A stretch of DNA of 64,000 nucleotides, taken from positions 4,759,568 to 4,823,567 of the forward strand of contig NZ_LT907982.1 of NCBI RefSeq assembly GCF_900230215.1, in the 5' to 3' direction. A model generated the notes under the pieces. The model did not search any database. It had not been told where the DNA came from and saw only the letters and a program-made list of their open reading frames with translations. Below, one piece after another: positions 25,783 to 36,042 of the stretch (positions are counted from its first letter, which is position 1; the number at the start of each line of letters is the position of its first letter). This stretch comes from Jatrophihabitans sp. GAS493 (GTDB lineage: Bacteria; Actinomycetota; Actinomycetes; Mycobacteriales; Jatrophihabitantaceae). The translations under genes were made by a program, and so were the position numbers.

Positions 25783-26880
25783 TCAGCCTTGGCTCTTGCC
25801 ACCTGATGTTGTCTGGAACCGGAACTCCACCACGTCGCCGTCGGCCATGATGTAGTCCTTGCCTTCGATGCGCACCTTGCCGGCCGCCTTGGCCGCGGCC
25901 ATCGAGCCGCCGGCCACCAGATCGTCGTAGGAGACGACCTCAGCCTTGATGAATCCGCGCTCGAAGTCGGTGTGGATCACACCGGCCGCCTGCGGGGCGG
26001 TGGCCCCGCGGTGGATCGTCCAGGCCCGGGCCTCCTTCGGACCGGCCGTCAGGTAGGACTGCAGCCCGAGGGTGTTGAAGCCGACCCGCGCCAACTGGTC
26101 GATCCCTGACTCCTGCTGCCCCATCGACTGCAGCAGCTCCAGTGCCTCCTCGTCGTCGAGCTCGATCAGCTCGGCCTCGGTCTTGGCGTCCAGGAAGATC
26201 GCCTCCGCCGGGGCGACCAGGGCACGTAGCTCGTCGGTGAACTCGGCGTTCGCGATCTCGTCCGGGTCGACGTTGAAGACATAGATAAAGGGTTTAGCCG
26301 TCATCAGGTGCAGTTCGCGCAGCGGCTCCGGGTCGAGACCGGCGGCGAAGATGGTCTGCCCGGCCTCCAGCACCTTCTGCGCCTGCTCGGCAGCGGCGAG
26401 CACGACGGCTCGGTCCTTGTGCAGTCGCACCTCCTTCTGCAGCCGCGGCAGCACGTTCTCGATCGTCTGCATATCGGCCAGCAGCAGCTCGGTGTTGATG
26501 GTCTCGATGTCGTCCTTGGGCGAGATCTTGCCGTCGACGTGCACCACGTCGGGGTCGCTGAAGGCGCGAATCACCTGGCAGATCGCGTCCGCCTCACGGA
26601 TGTTGGCCAGGAACTTGTTGCCCAGCCCAGCACCCTCGCTGGCCCCCTTCACGATCCCGGCGATGTCGACGAACGACACCGTCGACGGGATGATCTTGGC
26701 CGAACCGAAGATCTTGGCCAGCACCTTCAGCCGTGCGTCCGGAACGCCGACCACTCCGACATTGGGCTCGATGGTCGCGAACGGGTAGTTCGCGGCGAGC
26801 ACGTCATTCTTGGTGAGCGCGTTGAAGAGCGTGGATTTGCCGACGTTGGGCAGGCCGACGATGCCGATAGTTAGTGCCAC
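25783..26880 (-). CDS. ychF: Ribosome-binding ATPase/GTPase YchF (Ola1)
   Basis: The 365-residue protein is a universally conserved Obg-family P-loop enzyme that prefers ATP and binds ribosomes. It shows G1 GIVGLPNVGKST near residues 5-16, G3 FVDIAGIVKGAS, and a C-terminal TGS domain (IHRGATAPQAAGVIHTDFER). I chose the GTG at 26880 because the family N-terminus begins ALTIGIVGLPN; the upstream in-frame residues do not belong to the family. The gene sits before rmuC, which is divergent, as in related actinobacteria where it neighbours ispH. Confidence 0.95.
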   Translation of the reverse strand: MALTIGIVGLPNVGKSTLFNALTKNDVLAANYPFATIEPNVGVVGVPDARLKVLAKIFGSAKIIPSTVSFVDIAGIVKGASEGAGLGNKFLANIREADAICQVIRAFSDPDVVHVDGKISPKDDIETINTELLLADMQTIENVLPRLQKEVRLHKDRAVVLAAAEQAQKVLEAGQTIFAAGLDPEPLRELHLMTAKPFIYVFNVDPDEIANAEFTDELRALVAPAEAIFLDAKTEAELIELDDEEALELLQSMGQQESGIDQLARVGFNTLGLQSYLTAGPKEARAWTIHRGATAPQAAGVIHTDFERGFIKAEVVSYDDLVAGGSMAAAKAAGKVRIEGKDYIMADGDVVEFRFQTTSGGKSQG

Positions 26881-27007
26881 GGGAGGCCATACTATCTGCC
26901 TTTCGCCGCTCCCCCGGCCGGTTTCCAACCCGAACTAGCACGATTTCCGCTGCGCGAGCGGGAGTCGCTGGCCGAAATTGTCAGACCCGGATGCCAGCAT
27001 CGTGGGT

Positions 27008-28531
27008 ATGGATGTCACCACCGTTGTCTTGGTTCTGCTTGCCCTCGCCGCTGGTGCGGTGATCGGCTGGCTGGTGGCCGGTCAGCGGGCCGCCGCCGCC
27101 GTGCTGGCCAAGACGAACGAAGCCGCCGCCGCGGCCGAACACGCCATGCGTGAACGCGCTGCCGACGCAGCCGAGGCGGCCGCGGAGCAGGCGGAGCTAC
27201 AGGCGGCCAACGCCGCTGAGCGGGCCCAGTTGGAGAGCGAATTGGCCGCACTGCACGCTGGTCTCGCCGGTGAGCGAGCCGCCGCGCGCGATCGGGAGGC
27301 GCTGCTGGCGCGCACCGAAAAGCAGCTCCGGGAGGCCTTCGTCGCCCTCTCGGCCGAGGCGCTGGCCAAGAACAATGAGGCCTTCGTGGCGATGGCTGAG
27401 TCGCGGCTGGCCAGCGCGAAGACCGCGGCCGACGGGGACCTGGCCCAGCGTCAGCAGGCCATTGACGCGCTCGTCGCGCCACTGCGGGATTCGCTGGATC
27501 GGGTCCAGCAGCAGATCGGCGAGGTCGAGAAGGAACGAGCCGGCTCCTATTCGGCGCTGCGGCAGCAGATCGGCACGATGCAGGAGACCTCCGAGCAGTT
27601 GCGCAGTGAGACCTCACAGCTGGTCACCGCGCTGCGGGCGCCCCAGGTTCGTGGGCGTTGGGGGGAGTTGCAACTGGAACGGGCGGTCGAAGCGGCCGGC
27701 CTGACCGAGCACATCGACTACGTAACGCAGGCCAGCTCGACCACCGAGGACGGCACACTGCGCCCTGATCTGGTCGTCCGGCTGGTCGGCGGCAAGAACG
27801 TCGTGGTCGACTCGAAGGTGGCGTTCGCCGGTTATCTGGAGGCGATGGAGGCCAAGGACGAAGCCACCCGGGCCGCCCGTTTCAAGGCCCACGCCCGGCA
27901 CATGCGAGCCCACATCGACTCACTGGGGGCAAAGGCCTACTGGGAGCGCTTCGCACCGTCGCCGGAGTTCGTTGTCTGCTTCGTCCCGGCCGATGCGTTT
28001 CTGGACGCCGCGCTGCGGGAGGATCCGACGCTGCAGGAGCATGCCTTCAGTCGCAATGTGGTGTTGGCCACCCCGTCGACGCTGATCACGCTTCTACGTA
28101 CCGTCGCCTACACCTGGAGGCAGGACGCCCTGGCCACCAATGCCGCGGAGGTGCATCAGCTCGGGCGAGAGCTGTACCAGCGGCTGTCGACGATGGGGGC
28201 TCACGTCGACAAGCTCGGCAAGTCGCTCGGAAACGCCGTTGCCGCCTATAACAGCACAGTCACCTCGCTCGAGACGCGTGTCTTCGTCACCGCACGCAAG
28301 ATGACCGAACTCAAGGTCGAGACCACCGACTCGCTGAAGGCCCCGGAGCAACTCACCGAGGCCACCCGTACCACTCAGGCCAGCGAGCTCACCCAACACC
28401 GGGTGGTCGCACTGAACAACAGCCGACCCACCGTCGTGCAGAACGAGCTGCCCGTGGCTGTAATCGACGAACTCAGTGCGGAACTGATCCCCACTCGTAC
28501 TGCGGAACGGCGAAAGGCGACCGGCGAATGA
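27008..28531 (+). CDS. rmuC: DNA recombination protein RmuC homologue
   Basis: This 507-residue protein has a single N-terminal membrane helix (residues 2-24), a long Ala/Glu/Gln-rich coiled coil (about 30-210) and the RmuC nuclease-fold domain (GRWGELQLERAVEAAGL, DLVVRLVGGKNVVVDSKV, LITLLRTVAYTWR). E. coli RmuC limits inversions at short inverted repeats; its exact activity is not settled. The C-terminal 60 residues are a variable tail. I use the ATG at 27008; GTG 27002 and a TTG at 26978 are in frame upstream but no ribosome binding site favours them. Confidence 0.92.
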   Translation: MDVTTVVLVLLALAAGAVIGWLVAGQRAAAAVLAKTNEAAAAAEHAMRERAADAAEAAAEQAELQAANAAERAQLESELAALHAGLAGERAAARDREALLARTEKQLREAFVALSAEALAKNNEAFVAMAESRLASAKTAADGDLAQRQQAIDALVAPLRDSLDRVQQQIGEVEKERAGSYSALRQQIGTMQETSEQLRSETSQLVTALRAPQVRGRWGELQLERAVEAAGLTEHIDYVTQASSTTEDGTLRPDLVVRLVGGKNVVVDSKVAFAGYLEAMEAKDEATRAARFKAHARHMRAHIDSLGAKAYWERFAPSPEFVVCFVPADAFLDAALREDPTLQEHAFSRNVVLATPSTLITLLRTVAYTWRQDALATNAAEVHQLGRELYQRLSTMGAHVDKLGKSLGNAVAAYNSTVTSLETRVFVTARKMTELKVETTDSLKAPEQLTEATRTTQASELTQHRVVALNNSRPTVVQNELPVAVIDELSAELIPTRTAERRKATGE

Positions 28532-28661
28532 CCTTGTCCCGGTGTGTGTCAGAGGTTGCGATGTCAGCAATTTCCCAGCTTCGACGGGTAACCTTCGACG
28601 GAGAAAACCATTCCGGCGTGCAAAATCTGCACCATCTGCAGACCAGGAGTATGGATTGAGC

Positions 28662-29288
28662 ATGTCGACTTCGTCTTCAATGCAAGACGACGGTTTCGGA
28701 GAGGTCAGCTACTCGACCCCTGCTGGCGCCGGCGAGCGACACGCCAATTACTCAGCCGACCCCCACGCGACGGCGGTGCAGGCGCCGCTGCGCGCTGACC
28801 CATCGACTACCCAGAGTTACGCACCCGGCACGCAAGCCCGGGGTTATCCCAGCCCGGTCGATGCACCAGTCGATGCACGGGGCGAGACCCGCGCCGAGCG
28901 CCGAGCTCGCGCCCGCTCGGAGGACCGGGGCGTTCCGGGATTCGTTGCGCTTGGCATCCTCATCGCCATCTGCGGCCTCGGCGGGTTCATCGATCTCGTC
29001 AGCGGCAGCTCGGTCAAGGGCGCGTTCAACATCGCCCTGGTCATCGGTGCGATCGTCTCGATCATCGTGGTGCGTCGCAGTTCGATGTTCGTCGTCGTGG
29101 TCGCGCCGCCGATCGTCTACTTCGTCGCCTCCGCCGTGCTGCTCTACGTGCGCTCGAACGGGCTGAAGAACCGAGCCGTCCTTCTTGACGCCGGAGTGAA
29201 CTGGCTCGTCTACGGTTTCCCGGCCATCGCCGGCGCGACGGCCGCTGTGTTGATCATCGCCGGCATCCGCATGATCACGGGTAAGTAG
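28662..29288 (+). CDS. DUF6542-type four-helix membrane protein
   Basis: The 208-residue protein has a polar, disordered N-terminal 85 residues followed by four membrane segments (starting GVPGFVALGILIAICGLGGF), a layout called DUF6542 in actinobacteria. I name the family from topology and gene position next to ispH and the xse genes. No catalytic motif is visible. An upstream AGGAG lies 13 bases before the ATG at 28662. It is followed by short tandem repeats and the convergent ispH. Confidence 0.75.
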   Translation: MSTSSSMQDDGFGEVSYSTPAGAGERHANYSADPHATAVQAPLRADPSTTQSYAPGTQARGYPSPVDAPVDARGETRAERRARARSEDRGVPGFVALGILIAICGLGGFIDLVSGSSVKGAFNIALVIGAIVSIIVVRRSSMFVVVVAPPIVYFVASAVLLYVRSNGLKNRAVLLDAGVNWLVYGFPAIAGATAAVLIIAGIRMITGK

Positions 29289-29293
29289 CCCGT

Positions 29294-29338
29294 CACCCGC
29301 ACAGCCAGCAGGCACCCGCACGGCCAGCAGGCACCCGC
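29294..29338. repeat. 19-bp tandem repeat, 2.3 copies
   Basis: CACCCGCAC(A/G)GCCAGCAGG occurs at 29294-29312 and 29313-29331, followed by the first seven bases again. It fills most of the convergent gap between the DUF6542 gene and ispH. It is short and non-coding; it looks like local slippage rather than a functional array. Confidence 0.7.
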
Positions 29339-29345
29339 GAAATTC

Positions 29346-30404
29346 TCAGCTGAGGTCGTTGACGCTGGGTCCGGGTTTCTTGCCGGTCGCCCGCATGTCT
29401 CGGCGCAGCTCCTGCGGCAGCGCGAACTGCAGCCGCTCCTCCGTGTGCGCCACGACCTGAACGTCGCCATATCCATAACCGGCCAGGGTCTCGATGACCT
29501 CATTGACCAGGATCTCCGGCACCGACGCGCCCGAGGAGAGCCCGACAGTACTCACGCCGGCCAGCCAGGCCGGATCGATGGCGCTCGCGTTCTCGACCAG
29601 GTGGGCCGCCCCAGCGCCGGCGGTGAGGGCCACCTCAACCATCCGGACCGAGTTTGACGAGTTCGGCGACCCGACCACCAGAAATAGCTCGGTGTCCGGC
29701 GCGATCACCTTCACCGCGGCCTGTCGGTTCTGCGTCGCGTAGCAGATGTCGTCACTCGGTGGCGACTGCAGCATCGGAAAACGCTCGCGAAGTGCATCGA
29801 CGGTGCGCATCGTCTCGTCGACCGACAGCGTCGTCTGCGACAGCCAGACCACCCTCTCCGGATCGCGGACGTCGGTCCGCAGCGCATCGGCCGGGCCGTC
29901 CACGACGGTGATGTGGGTCGGCGCCTCCCCAGTGGTGCCAACCACCTCCTCGTGCCCCTCGTGACCGATCAGCAGGATGTCGTAGTCCTCTGCGGCAAAG
30001 CGACGCGCCTCGTTGTGCACCTTGGTGACGAGCGGGCAGGTGGCGTCGATGGCCTTCAGGTGACGGGCCGCGGCCTGCTCATGCACCTCCGGGGCAACCC
30101 CGTGGGCGGAGAAGACCACGGTGGCACCCTCCGGAACCTCGTCGTTCTCCTCCACGAAGATGGCGCCGCGGGCCTCGAGCGAACGGACGACATGCAGGTT
30201 GTGCACGATCTGCTTGCGTACGTAGATGGGCGCGCCGTAGAGATCAAGGGCCTCCTCGACGGTCTGCACGGCTCGATCGACACCGGCGCAGTAGCCGCGC
30301 GGCTGGGCCAGAAGCACCCGCTTCACCGTCTCCGGCGCGGGTGCCGGGTCACTCACCGCCGCCCCCGTCTGGGCGTTCGTGGACCGAGATTGCACCGAAG
30401 TCAT
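29346..30404 (-). CDS. ispH: 4-hydroxy-3-methylbut-2-enyl diphosphate reductase
   Basis: IspH catalyses the last step of the MEP isoprenoid route, making IPP and DMAPP. The three cluster cysteines are visible at C39 ([12 protein letters not shown]), C123 ([10 protein letters not shown]) and C221 ([12 protein letters not shown]), and the catalytic glutamate region is intact. I prefer the ATG at 30404 (352 residues) because GAGGG precedes it; an ATG at 30425 is in frame but has no site. The 46-bp gap to the divergent lipid-droplet gene implies a shared promoter region. The N-terminal 28 residues are an unconserved polar extension. Confidence 0.95.
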   Translation of the reverse strand: MTSVQSRSTNAQTGAAVSDPAPAPETVKRVLLAQPRGYCAGVDRAVQTVEEALDLYGAPIYVRKQIVHNLHVVRSLEARGAIFVEENDEVPEGATVVFSAHGVAPEVHEQAAARHLKAIDATCPLVTKVHNEARRFAAEDYDILLIGHEGHEEVVGTTGEAPTHITVVDGPADALRTDVRDPERVVWLSQTTLSVDETMRTVDALRERFPMLQSPPSDDICYATQNRQAAVKVIAPDTELFLVVGSPNSSNSVRMVEVALTAGAGAAHLVENASAIDPAWLAGVSTVGLSSGASVPEILVNEVIETLAGYGYGDVQVVAHTEERLQFALPQELRRDMRATGKKPGPSVNDLS

Positions 30405-30449
30405 ACCCTCGATGGTACGGATCATTTCGGGTGGGGAAAGCTTGTAGGC

Positions 30450-31094
30450 ATGTCGCAGCTGCCACGCCCCCTGCGGGCGACCATCGGGCTAGTCTTCACG
30501 TGCGTTGATACGGTCCGCTCCTCACCGGAGAAGGCCCTTGAGGTCCCCATGCTCGCCGTCAGCACTGCGCTGCAATTCTCGCTGCGCGCCCAGCAGCGCT
30601 ACGCCGAATTCACCGTGCGCGGTGACGAGGTGCTGGGGCGGCTGCGTCCGACCCCCGACGAGCCACCGGCCTGGGCCACCTTCGACGAGGACGTTGAGCT
30701 CGATACCTTCGTCCTCACCGTCGAAGAGGATGAACTCCTGATCGTCGAGGTGTCCGACGAGTTCGACGCCGAGCCAACCACACCCTCGGCAGCGGAGGCC
30801 GCAGCGACGGAGACGAAGGCGCCGAAGAAGGCGACACCGGCGAAGAAGTCGGCGACGCCCCGCAAGGTGAGCCCGCCCCGCACCGGCCGTCCCTCCGCCT
30901 TCGACACGGTGGCGGAGACCGACGCGCCCACCGACGCACCCAACGAAACGCCGTCGACCGAAACGGCATCGACCGAAGTGCCCACCCCGCCAGTTACGGC
31001 CAGCGTGCCCCCGACGACGGTCGAGACACCAGTGATCCAAACGCACGAAGAACCAACCGCCCAACCGCAGCCGCCCGCGCCGGAAGAGCTCTAG
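30450..31094 (+). CDS. Lipid-droplet-associated protein (Rv1109c family)
   Basis: The 214-residue protein opens with a conserved amphipathic block of about 75 residues ([20 protein letters not shown], then [20 protein letters not shown]) that matches the actinobacterial family annotated as lipid-droplet-associated, found between ispH and xseA. The C-terminal half is a Lys/Ala/Pro/Thr-rich low-complexity tail with [15 protein letters not shown]-like runs, similar to histone-like tails. It would coat storage lipid or polyester inclusions and may bind DNA or RNA through the tail; both ideas are inference. The gene is immediately upstream of xseA on the same strand. Confidence 0.8.
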   Translation: MSQLPRPLRATIGLVFTCVDTVRSSPEKALEVPMLAVSTALQFSLRAQQRYAEFTVRGDEVLGRLRPTPDEPPAWATFDEDVELDTFVLTVEEDELLIVEVSDEFDAEPTTPSAAEAAATETKAPKKATPAKKSATPRKVSPPRTGRPSAFDTVAETDAPTDAPNETPSTETASTEVPTPPVTASVPPTTVETPVIQTHEEPTAQPQPPAPEEL

Positions 31095-31129
31095 CCAACG
31101 CGTCTGTGGCGCGAATTGGCTTACAAAAT

Positions 31130-32368
31130 ATGACCAAACTCGAGACTTCGGCGGAAAACCCGGTTCCCGTTCGAGTGGTCGCTGCTCGCATCTCCGAGTG
31201 GATCAGCCGCCTCGGTGAGATCTGGGTCGACGGGCAGGTGGCTCAGCTGACCCGCCGGCCGGGCGTCGCGACCCACTTCATGACGCTGCGCGACCCGGAC
31301 GCCAACATCTCCCTCAGTGTCACCTGCGCCCGCGGTGTGCTCCCGGAGACGGTGACCGAGGGGTCGCGGGTCACCATTCGGGCCCGCCCGGACTTCTACA
31401 TCGAACGCGGGTCATTGAGCCTGCGAGCCACCGTGGTTCGTCAGGTCGGCCTCGGCGAGCTACTGGCCCGGCTGGAGCAGCTCAAGCGACTTCTCACCGC
31501 TGAGGGCGTCTTCGACTCCCGACACAAGCAGCGACTGCCGTTCCTCCCGCGCCGCGTCGGCCTCATCTCCGGACGGGCCAGCGCCGCCGAGCGGGACGTG
31601 GTGGAGAACGCCCGGCGCCGCTTCGCCGGCACCCGCTTCGAGATTCGCAGCGTCGCCACCCAGGGCAGTTCCGCAGTCACCGAGATCATCGACGCCCTCG
31701 AGCAACTCGACGCCGAGACCGAGGTGGATGTCATCGTCATCACCCGCGGCGGCGGGAGCATCGAGGACCTGCTGCCGTTCAGCAACGAGGCGCTGATCCG
31801 GGCCGTCGTGGCGTGCCGCACACCGGTGGTGAGCGCGATCGGCCACGAGACGGACACGCCGCTCCTCGATCTGGTGGCCGACTTCGCCGCCTCGACCCCG
31901 ACCGACGCGGCTAAGCGGATCGTCCCGGATCTGGGTGAGGAGCTGGCTCTGGTCCGTGAGTGCCGGGCCCGCGGCCGGGCCACCATCCGCCGTCGCCTCG
32001 ACTCCGAAGCCGAGCTGATGGCCGGCCTGCCGACTCGATTGCGGGCGACCGTTCGGCATCGGGTCAGTCAAGCCGCCACCGACGTCGAGGCGCTTCGGCA
32101 GCGCAGCGAACGCCGGGTCGACGGTCTGATCCACTCGGCTCGGCTGGATCTCGAGCACGTCCAGGCCCGGGTGCGTGCACTCTCCCCTCAGGCCACCCTC
32201 GACCGCGGGTACGCGGTGGTTCAGACGGCTGACGGCACGGTCGTCCGCGCCGCCCCCCAGGCCGTCGGCGAGCTTCGGATCCGCGTCGCCGCCGGCTCGT
32301 TCCTGGCCACCCCGACGCCGTCGGGCAGCGGTACGGCCGCCAAGAAGAGCAGCAAAGGTAAGGTCTGA
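31130..32368 (+). CDS. xseA: Exodeoxyribonuclease VII large subunit
   Basis: The 412-residue catalytic subunit has an N-terminal OB domain (EIWVDGQVAQL, HFMTLRDPDANISLSV) and the ExoVII core (LPRRVGLISGRASAAERDVV, DVIVITRGGGSIEDLLPF, VVSAIGHETDTPLLDLVADF). With XseB it degrades single-stranded DNA from either end. I chose the ATG at 31130; it is preceded by ACAAAATATG without a ribosome site, so a leaderless or near-leaderless start is possible. A GTG at 31106 is in frame upstream. The xseB gene starts 4 bp after the stop. Confidence 0.95.
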   Translation: MTKLETSAENPVPVRVVAARISEWISRLGEIWVDGQVAQLTRRPGVATHFMTLRDPDANISLSVTCARGVLPETVTEGSRVTIRARPDFYIERGSLSLRATVVRQVGLGELLARLEQLKRLLTAEGVFDSRHKQRLPFLPRRVGLISGRASAAERDVVENARRRFAGTRFEIRSVATQGSSAVTEIIDALEQLDAETEVDVIVITRGGGSIEDLLPFSNEALIRAVVACRTPVVSAIGHETDTPLLDLVADFAASTPTDAAKRIVPDLGEELALVRECRARGRATIRRRLDSEAELMAGLPTRLRATVRHRVSQAATDVEALRQRSERRVDGLIHSARLDLEHVQARVRALSPQATLDRGYAVVQTADGTVVRAAPQAVGELRIRVAAGSFLATPTPSGSGTAAKKSSKGKV

Positions 32369-32372
32369 CGCG

Positions 32373-32615
32373 ATGAGCGGCAGCGACAAGACCCCGGCCA
32401 GCAGCGACAGCGTTCCGGAGATCTCCTACGAGGCGGCCCGGACCGAGCTCTCCGAGGTGGTGCGCCGGCTGGAGGCGGGCGGGCAGAGCCTGGAGGAGTC
32501 GCTGGAACTCTGGCAGCGCGGTGAGGATCTCGCCGCGATCTGCCAGCGCTGGCTCGACTCAGCCAGCGCCCGCCTGGACGAGGCCATCGAGGCCCGCGAC
32601 AGCGGCGAAGAGTAG
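32373..32615 (+). CDS. xseB: Exodeoxyribonuclease VII small subunit
   Basis: This 80-residue protein is the small helical subunit that binds several copies per XseA. The family block is ISYEAARTELSEVVRRLEAG followed by LEESLELWQRGEDLAAICQ. It starts 4 bp after xseA, so the two are in one operon. The N-terminal 14 residues are polar and unconserved. Loss of either subunit inactivates the enzyme in known systems. Confidence 0.92.
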   Translation: MSGSDKTPASSDSVPEISYEAARTELSEVVRRLEAGGQSLEESLELWQRGEDLAAICQRWLDSASARLDEAIEARDSGEE

Positions 32616-32693
32616 GCCAGGCGCCAGCGACTGATGGGCCCACTCGCCGCCCGCCGAAGCGGCTGCGAGCACCCGCGGAGAGGCGCCGGCCGT

Positions 32694-32703
32694 TAAGCGC
32701 TTA
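32694..32703. promoter_or_regulatory. Palindrome TAAGCGCTTA upstream of glpX
   Basis: A perfect 10-bp palindrome with a central CG sits in the 260-bp gap before glpX, about 173 bp upstream of its start. The AAGCGCTT core is the kind of site bound by LacI/GalR-type regulators, including carbon-control proteins. It is short, and its link to glpX is inference. The rest of the gap shows no gene, RNA or strong hairpin. Confidence 0.35.
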
Positions 32704-32875
32704 CGGTGAGATGCCTGTCATTTCGGCCACTGCGCCCTAAGGATCGCCCGAAGCACCTGCGAAGATGAACGCGAATCCGACCGCAGTCGCCCGCCGGCCC
32801 AGGCTCCACGCCGACCCGGACGATCGCATCGCTGGATGACCCACGTTTCGTCACCGCCGAGCGGAAGGCCCACCC

Positions 32876-33952
32876 ATGACCGACTCGACCACAGCGACCA
32901 CAGCGACCGCTGCCACCGTTCCCAGCACGCCCCACGGCGTCCCACCGGAGCTGGCGGTACCTCGCCAGGCCCCGGATCGCAACCTTGCCCTGGAGCTCGT
33001 CCGGGTCACCGAGGCCGCCGCGATGGCGGCTGGTCGCTGGGTCGGGCGCGGCGACAAGAACGGCGGCGACGGCGCCGCGGTGGACGCGATGCGGGCGCTC
33101 ATCGGCACCGTCTCCATGCGCGGCGTCGTGGTGATCGGTGAGGGCGAGAAGGACAAGGCCCCGATGCTCTACAACGGCGAGGAGGTCGGTGACGGCACCG
33201 GACCGCTCTGCGACGTCGCGGTCGACCCGGTGGACGGCACCACCCTCATGTCGAAGGGCATGCCCAACGCCATCGCGGTCATCGCCGTCGCCGAGCGGGG
33301 CAGCATGTTCGACCCCTCCGCGGTCTTCTACATGGACAAGATCGCCACTGGCCCCGAGGCGGCCGACGTCATCGACATCACCGCGCCGGTCGCCGAGAAC
33401 GTCCGACGAGTGGCCAAGGCCAAGCACGGGCGCCCAGAGGACGTCACCGTCTGCATCCTGGACCGTCCGCGGCACGCCAAGCTCGTCCAGGAGGTGCGCG
33501 AATCCGGCGCCCGCATCAAGTTCATCAACGACGGTGACGTCGCCGGAGCCATCGCGGCCGCCCGGCCGGGCACCGGTGTCGATCTGCTGCTCGGCATCGG
33601 CGGCACGCCGGAGGGCATCATCTCGGCCGCCGCGCTGGCCTGCATGGGCGGCGCCATCCAGGCCAAGCTCTGGCCGCTGGACGACGACGAGCGCCAGCGG
33701 GCGATCGACGCCGGGCACGATCTGGACAAGGTCCTCACCACCCGCGAGCTGGTCACCGGCGACGACATCTTCTTCTGCGCCACCGGCGTCACCGACGGCG
33801 ATCTCATCCGAGGCGTCAGCTACTACGCCGACGCCGTGCAGACCGAGTCGATCGTGATGCGCTCCAAGTCCGGCACCATCCGCACGGTCAGTTCGCTGCA
33901 CCAGCTGGGCAAGCTGCGGGCATACTCGTCGGTGGACTTCGACCGCAATTAG
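32876..33952 (+). CDS. glpX: Class II fructose-1,6-bisphosphatase
   Basis: The 358-residue enzyme hydrolyses fructose 1,6-bisphosphate in gluconeogenesis. GlpX motifs are present: the metal site [11 protein letters not shown], the [12 protein letters not shown] loop and [15 protein letters not shown]. It starts at ATG 32876 with GGAAGG upstream. Class II enzymes are the main FBPase of mycobacteria and relatives, and glpX beside fumC is a conserved arrangement. A YbjQ-type gene follows after 15 bp, so it is probably co-transcribed. Confidence 0.96.
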   Translation: MTDSTTATTATAATVPSTPHGVPPELAVPRQAPDRNLALELVRVTEAAAMAAGRWVGRGDKNGGDGAAVDAMRALIGTVSMRGVVVIGEGEKDKAPMLYNGEEVGDGTGPLCDVAVDPVDGTTLMSKGMPNAIAVIAVAERGSMFDPSAVFYMDKIATGPEAADVIDITAPVAENVRRVAKAKHGRPEDVTVCILDRPRHAKLVQEVRESGARIKFINDGDVAGAIAAARPGTGVDLLLGIGGTPEGIISAAALACMGGAIQAKLWPLDDDERQRAIDAGHDLDKVLTTRELVTGDDIFFCATGVTDGDLIRGVSYYADAVQTESIVMRSKSGTIRTVSSLHQLGKLRAYSSVDFDRN

Positions 33953-33967
33953 CAGAACGGACACTTC

Positions 33968-34498
33968 ATGCTTGTAGTCACCACCAACGAGATCTCCGGT
34001 TGGGAGATCCAGCGCGTCTGCGGCGAGGTATTCGGGCTCACCGTCCGATCCCGCAACGCGTTCTCCCAGATGGGCGCCGGCTTCAAGTCGATGTTCGGTG
34101 GCGAGCTGCAGGGAATGACGAAGAACCTCACCGACTCCCGCAACGAGGTGATGGCGCGGATGCTCGAGCATGCCCGCGCCCGCGGCGGAAACGCCGTCAT
34201 CGGAATGCGTTTCGACACCTCGGAGATGGGCGACACCTGGACTGAGATCTGCGCCTACGGCACGGCCGTGGTGGCGATCCCGGTGACCGATGGAGCCCGC
34301 CAGACGGCAGCCGAACTCGGCTACGGGGGCGCCACTCCGGCACCGGCCACCCCAACGCCCCAGGGGCCACCACCGCACGTCCCCCCAGTCGGAACGCTGC
34401 CTCCGCAGCACTTCCCCGGGGCGAATGGGCCGGGCTACCAAGCCGGCCAGCATGGGGGCCAGCCGGGCTACCCGCAGCAGCCCTACCCGTCGAGCTAG
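33968..34498 (+). CDS. YbjQ-family (DUF74) protein with Pro/Gln-rich tail
   Basis: Residues 1-110 form the YbjQ domain (VVTTNEISGWEIQ, NEVMARMLEHARARGGNAVI, GTAVVAIPV), a small pentameric fold with a proposed heavy-metal-binding role that is not well proven. The last 65 residues are Pro/Gly/Gln-rich and probably disordered. It lies 15 bp after glpX and 88 bp before fumC on the same strand. No metal-ligand cluster of cysteines is visible, so a metal role is unsupported here. Confidence 0.85.
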   Translation: MLVVTTNEISGWEIQRVCGEVFGLTVRSRNAFSQMGAGFKSMFGGELQGMTKNLTDSRNEVMARMLEHARARGGNAVIGMRFDTSEMGDTWTEICAYGTAVVAIPVTDGARQTAAELGYGGATPAPATPTPQGPPPHVPPVGTLPPQHFPGANGPGYQAGQHGGQPGYPQQPYPSS

Positions 34499-34586
34499 AT
34501 CAGGGCCCGGCCTCAGCCCGAGAGCCGCCGCCACCAGCAGTTCACCACCACCCGCCAACCGTCAACATGCAAGGAATTAAGGACGA

Positions 34587-35996
34587 ATGAGTACCGCACC
34601 CGAGGCTGACTACCGGATCGAAAAGGACTCGATGGGCGAGGTGCGGGTACCCCGCGACGCCAAATGGCGAGCCCAGACGCAGCGCGCAGTGGAGAACTTC
34701 CCGATCTCCGGCCAGCCGATCGAGCGGGAACTCATCGCCGGACTGGCCCTGATCAAGGGGGCGGGCGCGCGGATCCGGGCGCAGCGTGGCCTGCTCGACC
34801 AGACCAAGGCCGACGCCATCGCCGCCGCCTCGATCGAGGTGGCGCGCGGCGACTGGGACGGCGAGTTCCCCATCGACGTCTTCCAGACCGGCTCCGGCAC
34901 CTCCTCCAACATGAACACCAACGAGGTGCTGGCCTCGCTGGCCGCCGACATGCTCGGCGCGGCGGTACACCCGAACGACGACGTCAACGACCCGCTGTCG
35001 AGCAACGACCAGTTCCCGTCGGCGATCCACGTCGCGGCGACCAAGGGCGTCGTCGTCGACCTGATTCCGGCCCTGGCCCATCTGGCCCAGACCCTAGAAG
35101 GGCGCGCCGCCGCCTTCGCGACCGTTGTGAAGTCCGGCCGCACCCACCTCATGGACGCCACCCCGGTCACCCTGGGGCAGGAGTTCGCCGGCTACGCGGC
35201 CCAGGTGCGCTACGGCATCGAGCGCCTTGAGGCGACACTGCCCCGGGTGGCCGAGCTGCCGCTCGGCGGCACCGCCGTCGGCACCGGTATCAACGCGCCG
35301 GCCGGCTTCGCAGCCGATGTCATCAGCCTCATCGCCGCCGACACCGGCCTACCCCTCACCGAAGCCCGTAACCACTTCGAGGCACAGAGCGCACGAGACG
35401 GGCTGGTCGAACTCTCCGGCGCGCTGCGGACCATCGCGGTCGGGCTGAACAAGATCTCCAACGACATCCGCTGGATGGGTTCGGGCCCGCGCACCGGCCT
35501 CACCGAGCTGTACCTGCCGGATCTGCAGCCGGGCAGCTCGATCATGCCGGGCAAGGTGAACCCTGTGCTCTGCGAGGCGGTCTGCCAGGTGGTCGCCCAG
35601 GTCATCGGCAACGACGCCGCCGTCGCTTGGGGCGGTGCCGCCGGCAACTTCGAACTCAACGTCATGCTGCCGGTAATCGCCCGCAACGTGCTGGAGTCGA
35701 TTCGGCTGATCGCCAATGTTTCCCGAGTCTTCGCCGACCGCTGCGTCAACGGCCTCGAGGCCAACGTCGAGCGGTGCCTGGAGTACGCGCAGTCCTCGCC
35801 GTCGATCGTCACCCCGCTCAACCACTACGTCGGCTACGACGAGGCATCCAAGATCGCCAAGCAGGCCCTGGCCGAGCGGAAGACGATTCGCCAGGTGGTC
35901 ATCGAGCGCGGGCACGTGGCCGCCGGAACCATCACCGAGGCGAAACTCGACGAGGTGCTGGACGTGCTCTCCATGACCGTGCCGGCAACCAGCTGA
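34587..35996 (+). CDS. fumC: Class II fumarate hydratase
   Basis: This 469-residue iron-free fumarase interconverts fumarate and malate in the TCA cycle. It carries the substrate-site loop [11 protein letters not shown], the catalytic-side segment [17 protein letters not shown] and the signature [12 protein letters not shown] at about residue 315. The length and the SxxMPxKxNP loop separate it from aspartase only weakly, but the glpX-fumC context favours fumarase. An AAGGA element precedes the ATG. Confidence 0.95.
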   Translation: MSTAPEADYRIEKDSMGEVRVPRDAKWRAQTQRAVENFPISGQPIERELIAGLALIKGAGARIRAQRGLLDQTKADAIAAASIEVARGDWDGEFPIDVFQTGSGTSSNMNTNEVLASLAADMLGAAVHPNDDVNDPLSSNDQFPSAIHVAATKGVVVDLIPALAHLAQTLEGRAAAFATVVKSGRTHLMDATPVTLGQEFAGYAAQVRYGIERLEATLPRVAELPLGGTAVGTGINAPAGFAADVISLIAADTGLPLTEARNHFEAQSARDGLVELSGALRTIAVGLNKISNDIRWMGSGPRTGLTELYLPDLQPGSSIMPGKVNPVLCEAVCQVVAQVIGNDAAVAWGGAAGNFELNVMLPVIARNVLESIRLIANVSRVFADRCVNGLEANVERCLEYAQSSPSIVTPLNHYVGYDEASKIAKQALAERKTIRQVVIERGHVAAGTITEAKLDEVLDVLSMTVPATS

Positions 35997-36042
35997 GCGA
36001 ATTGATTCGATCATCTTCGGGGGTCAATGAGATCATGGGCCA

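Noticed and set aside
32693-34558. 621-codon minus-strand frame over glpX and the YbjQ gene
   Set aside because: It runs across two well supported plus-strand genes and the gap between them, with no recognisable domain.
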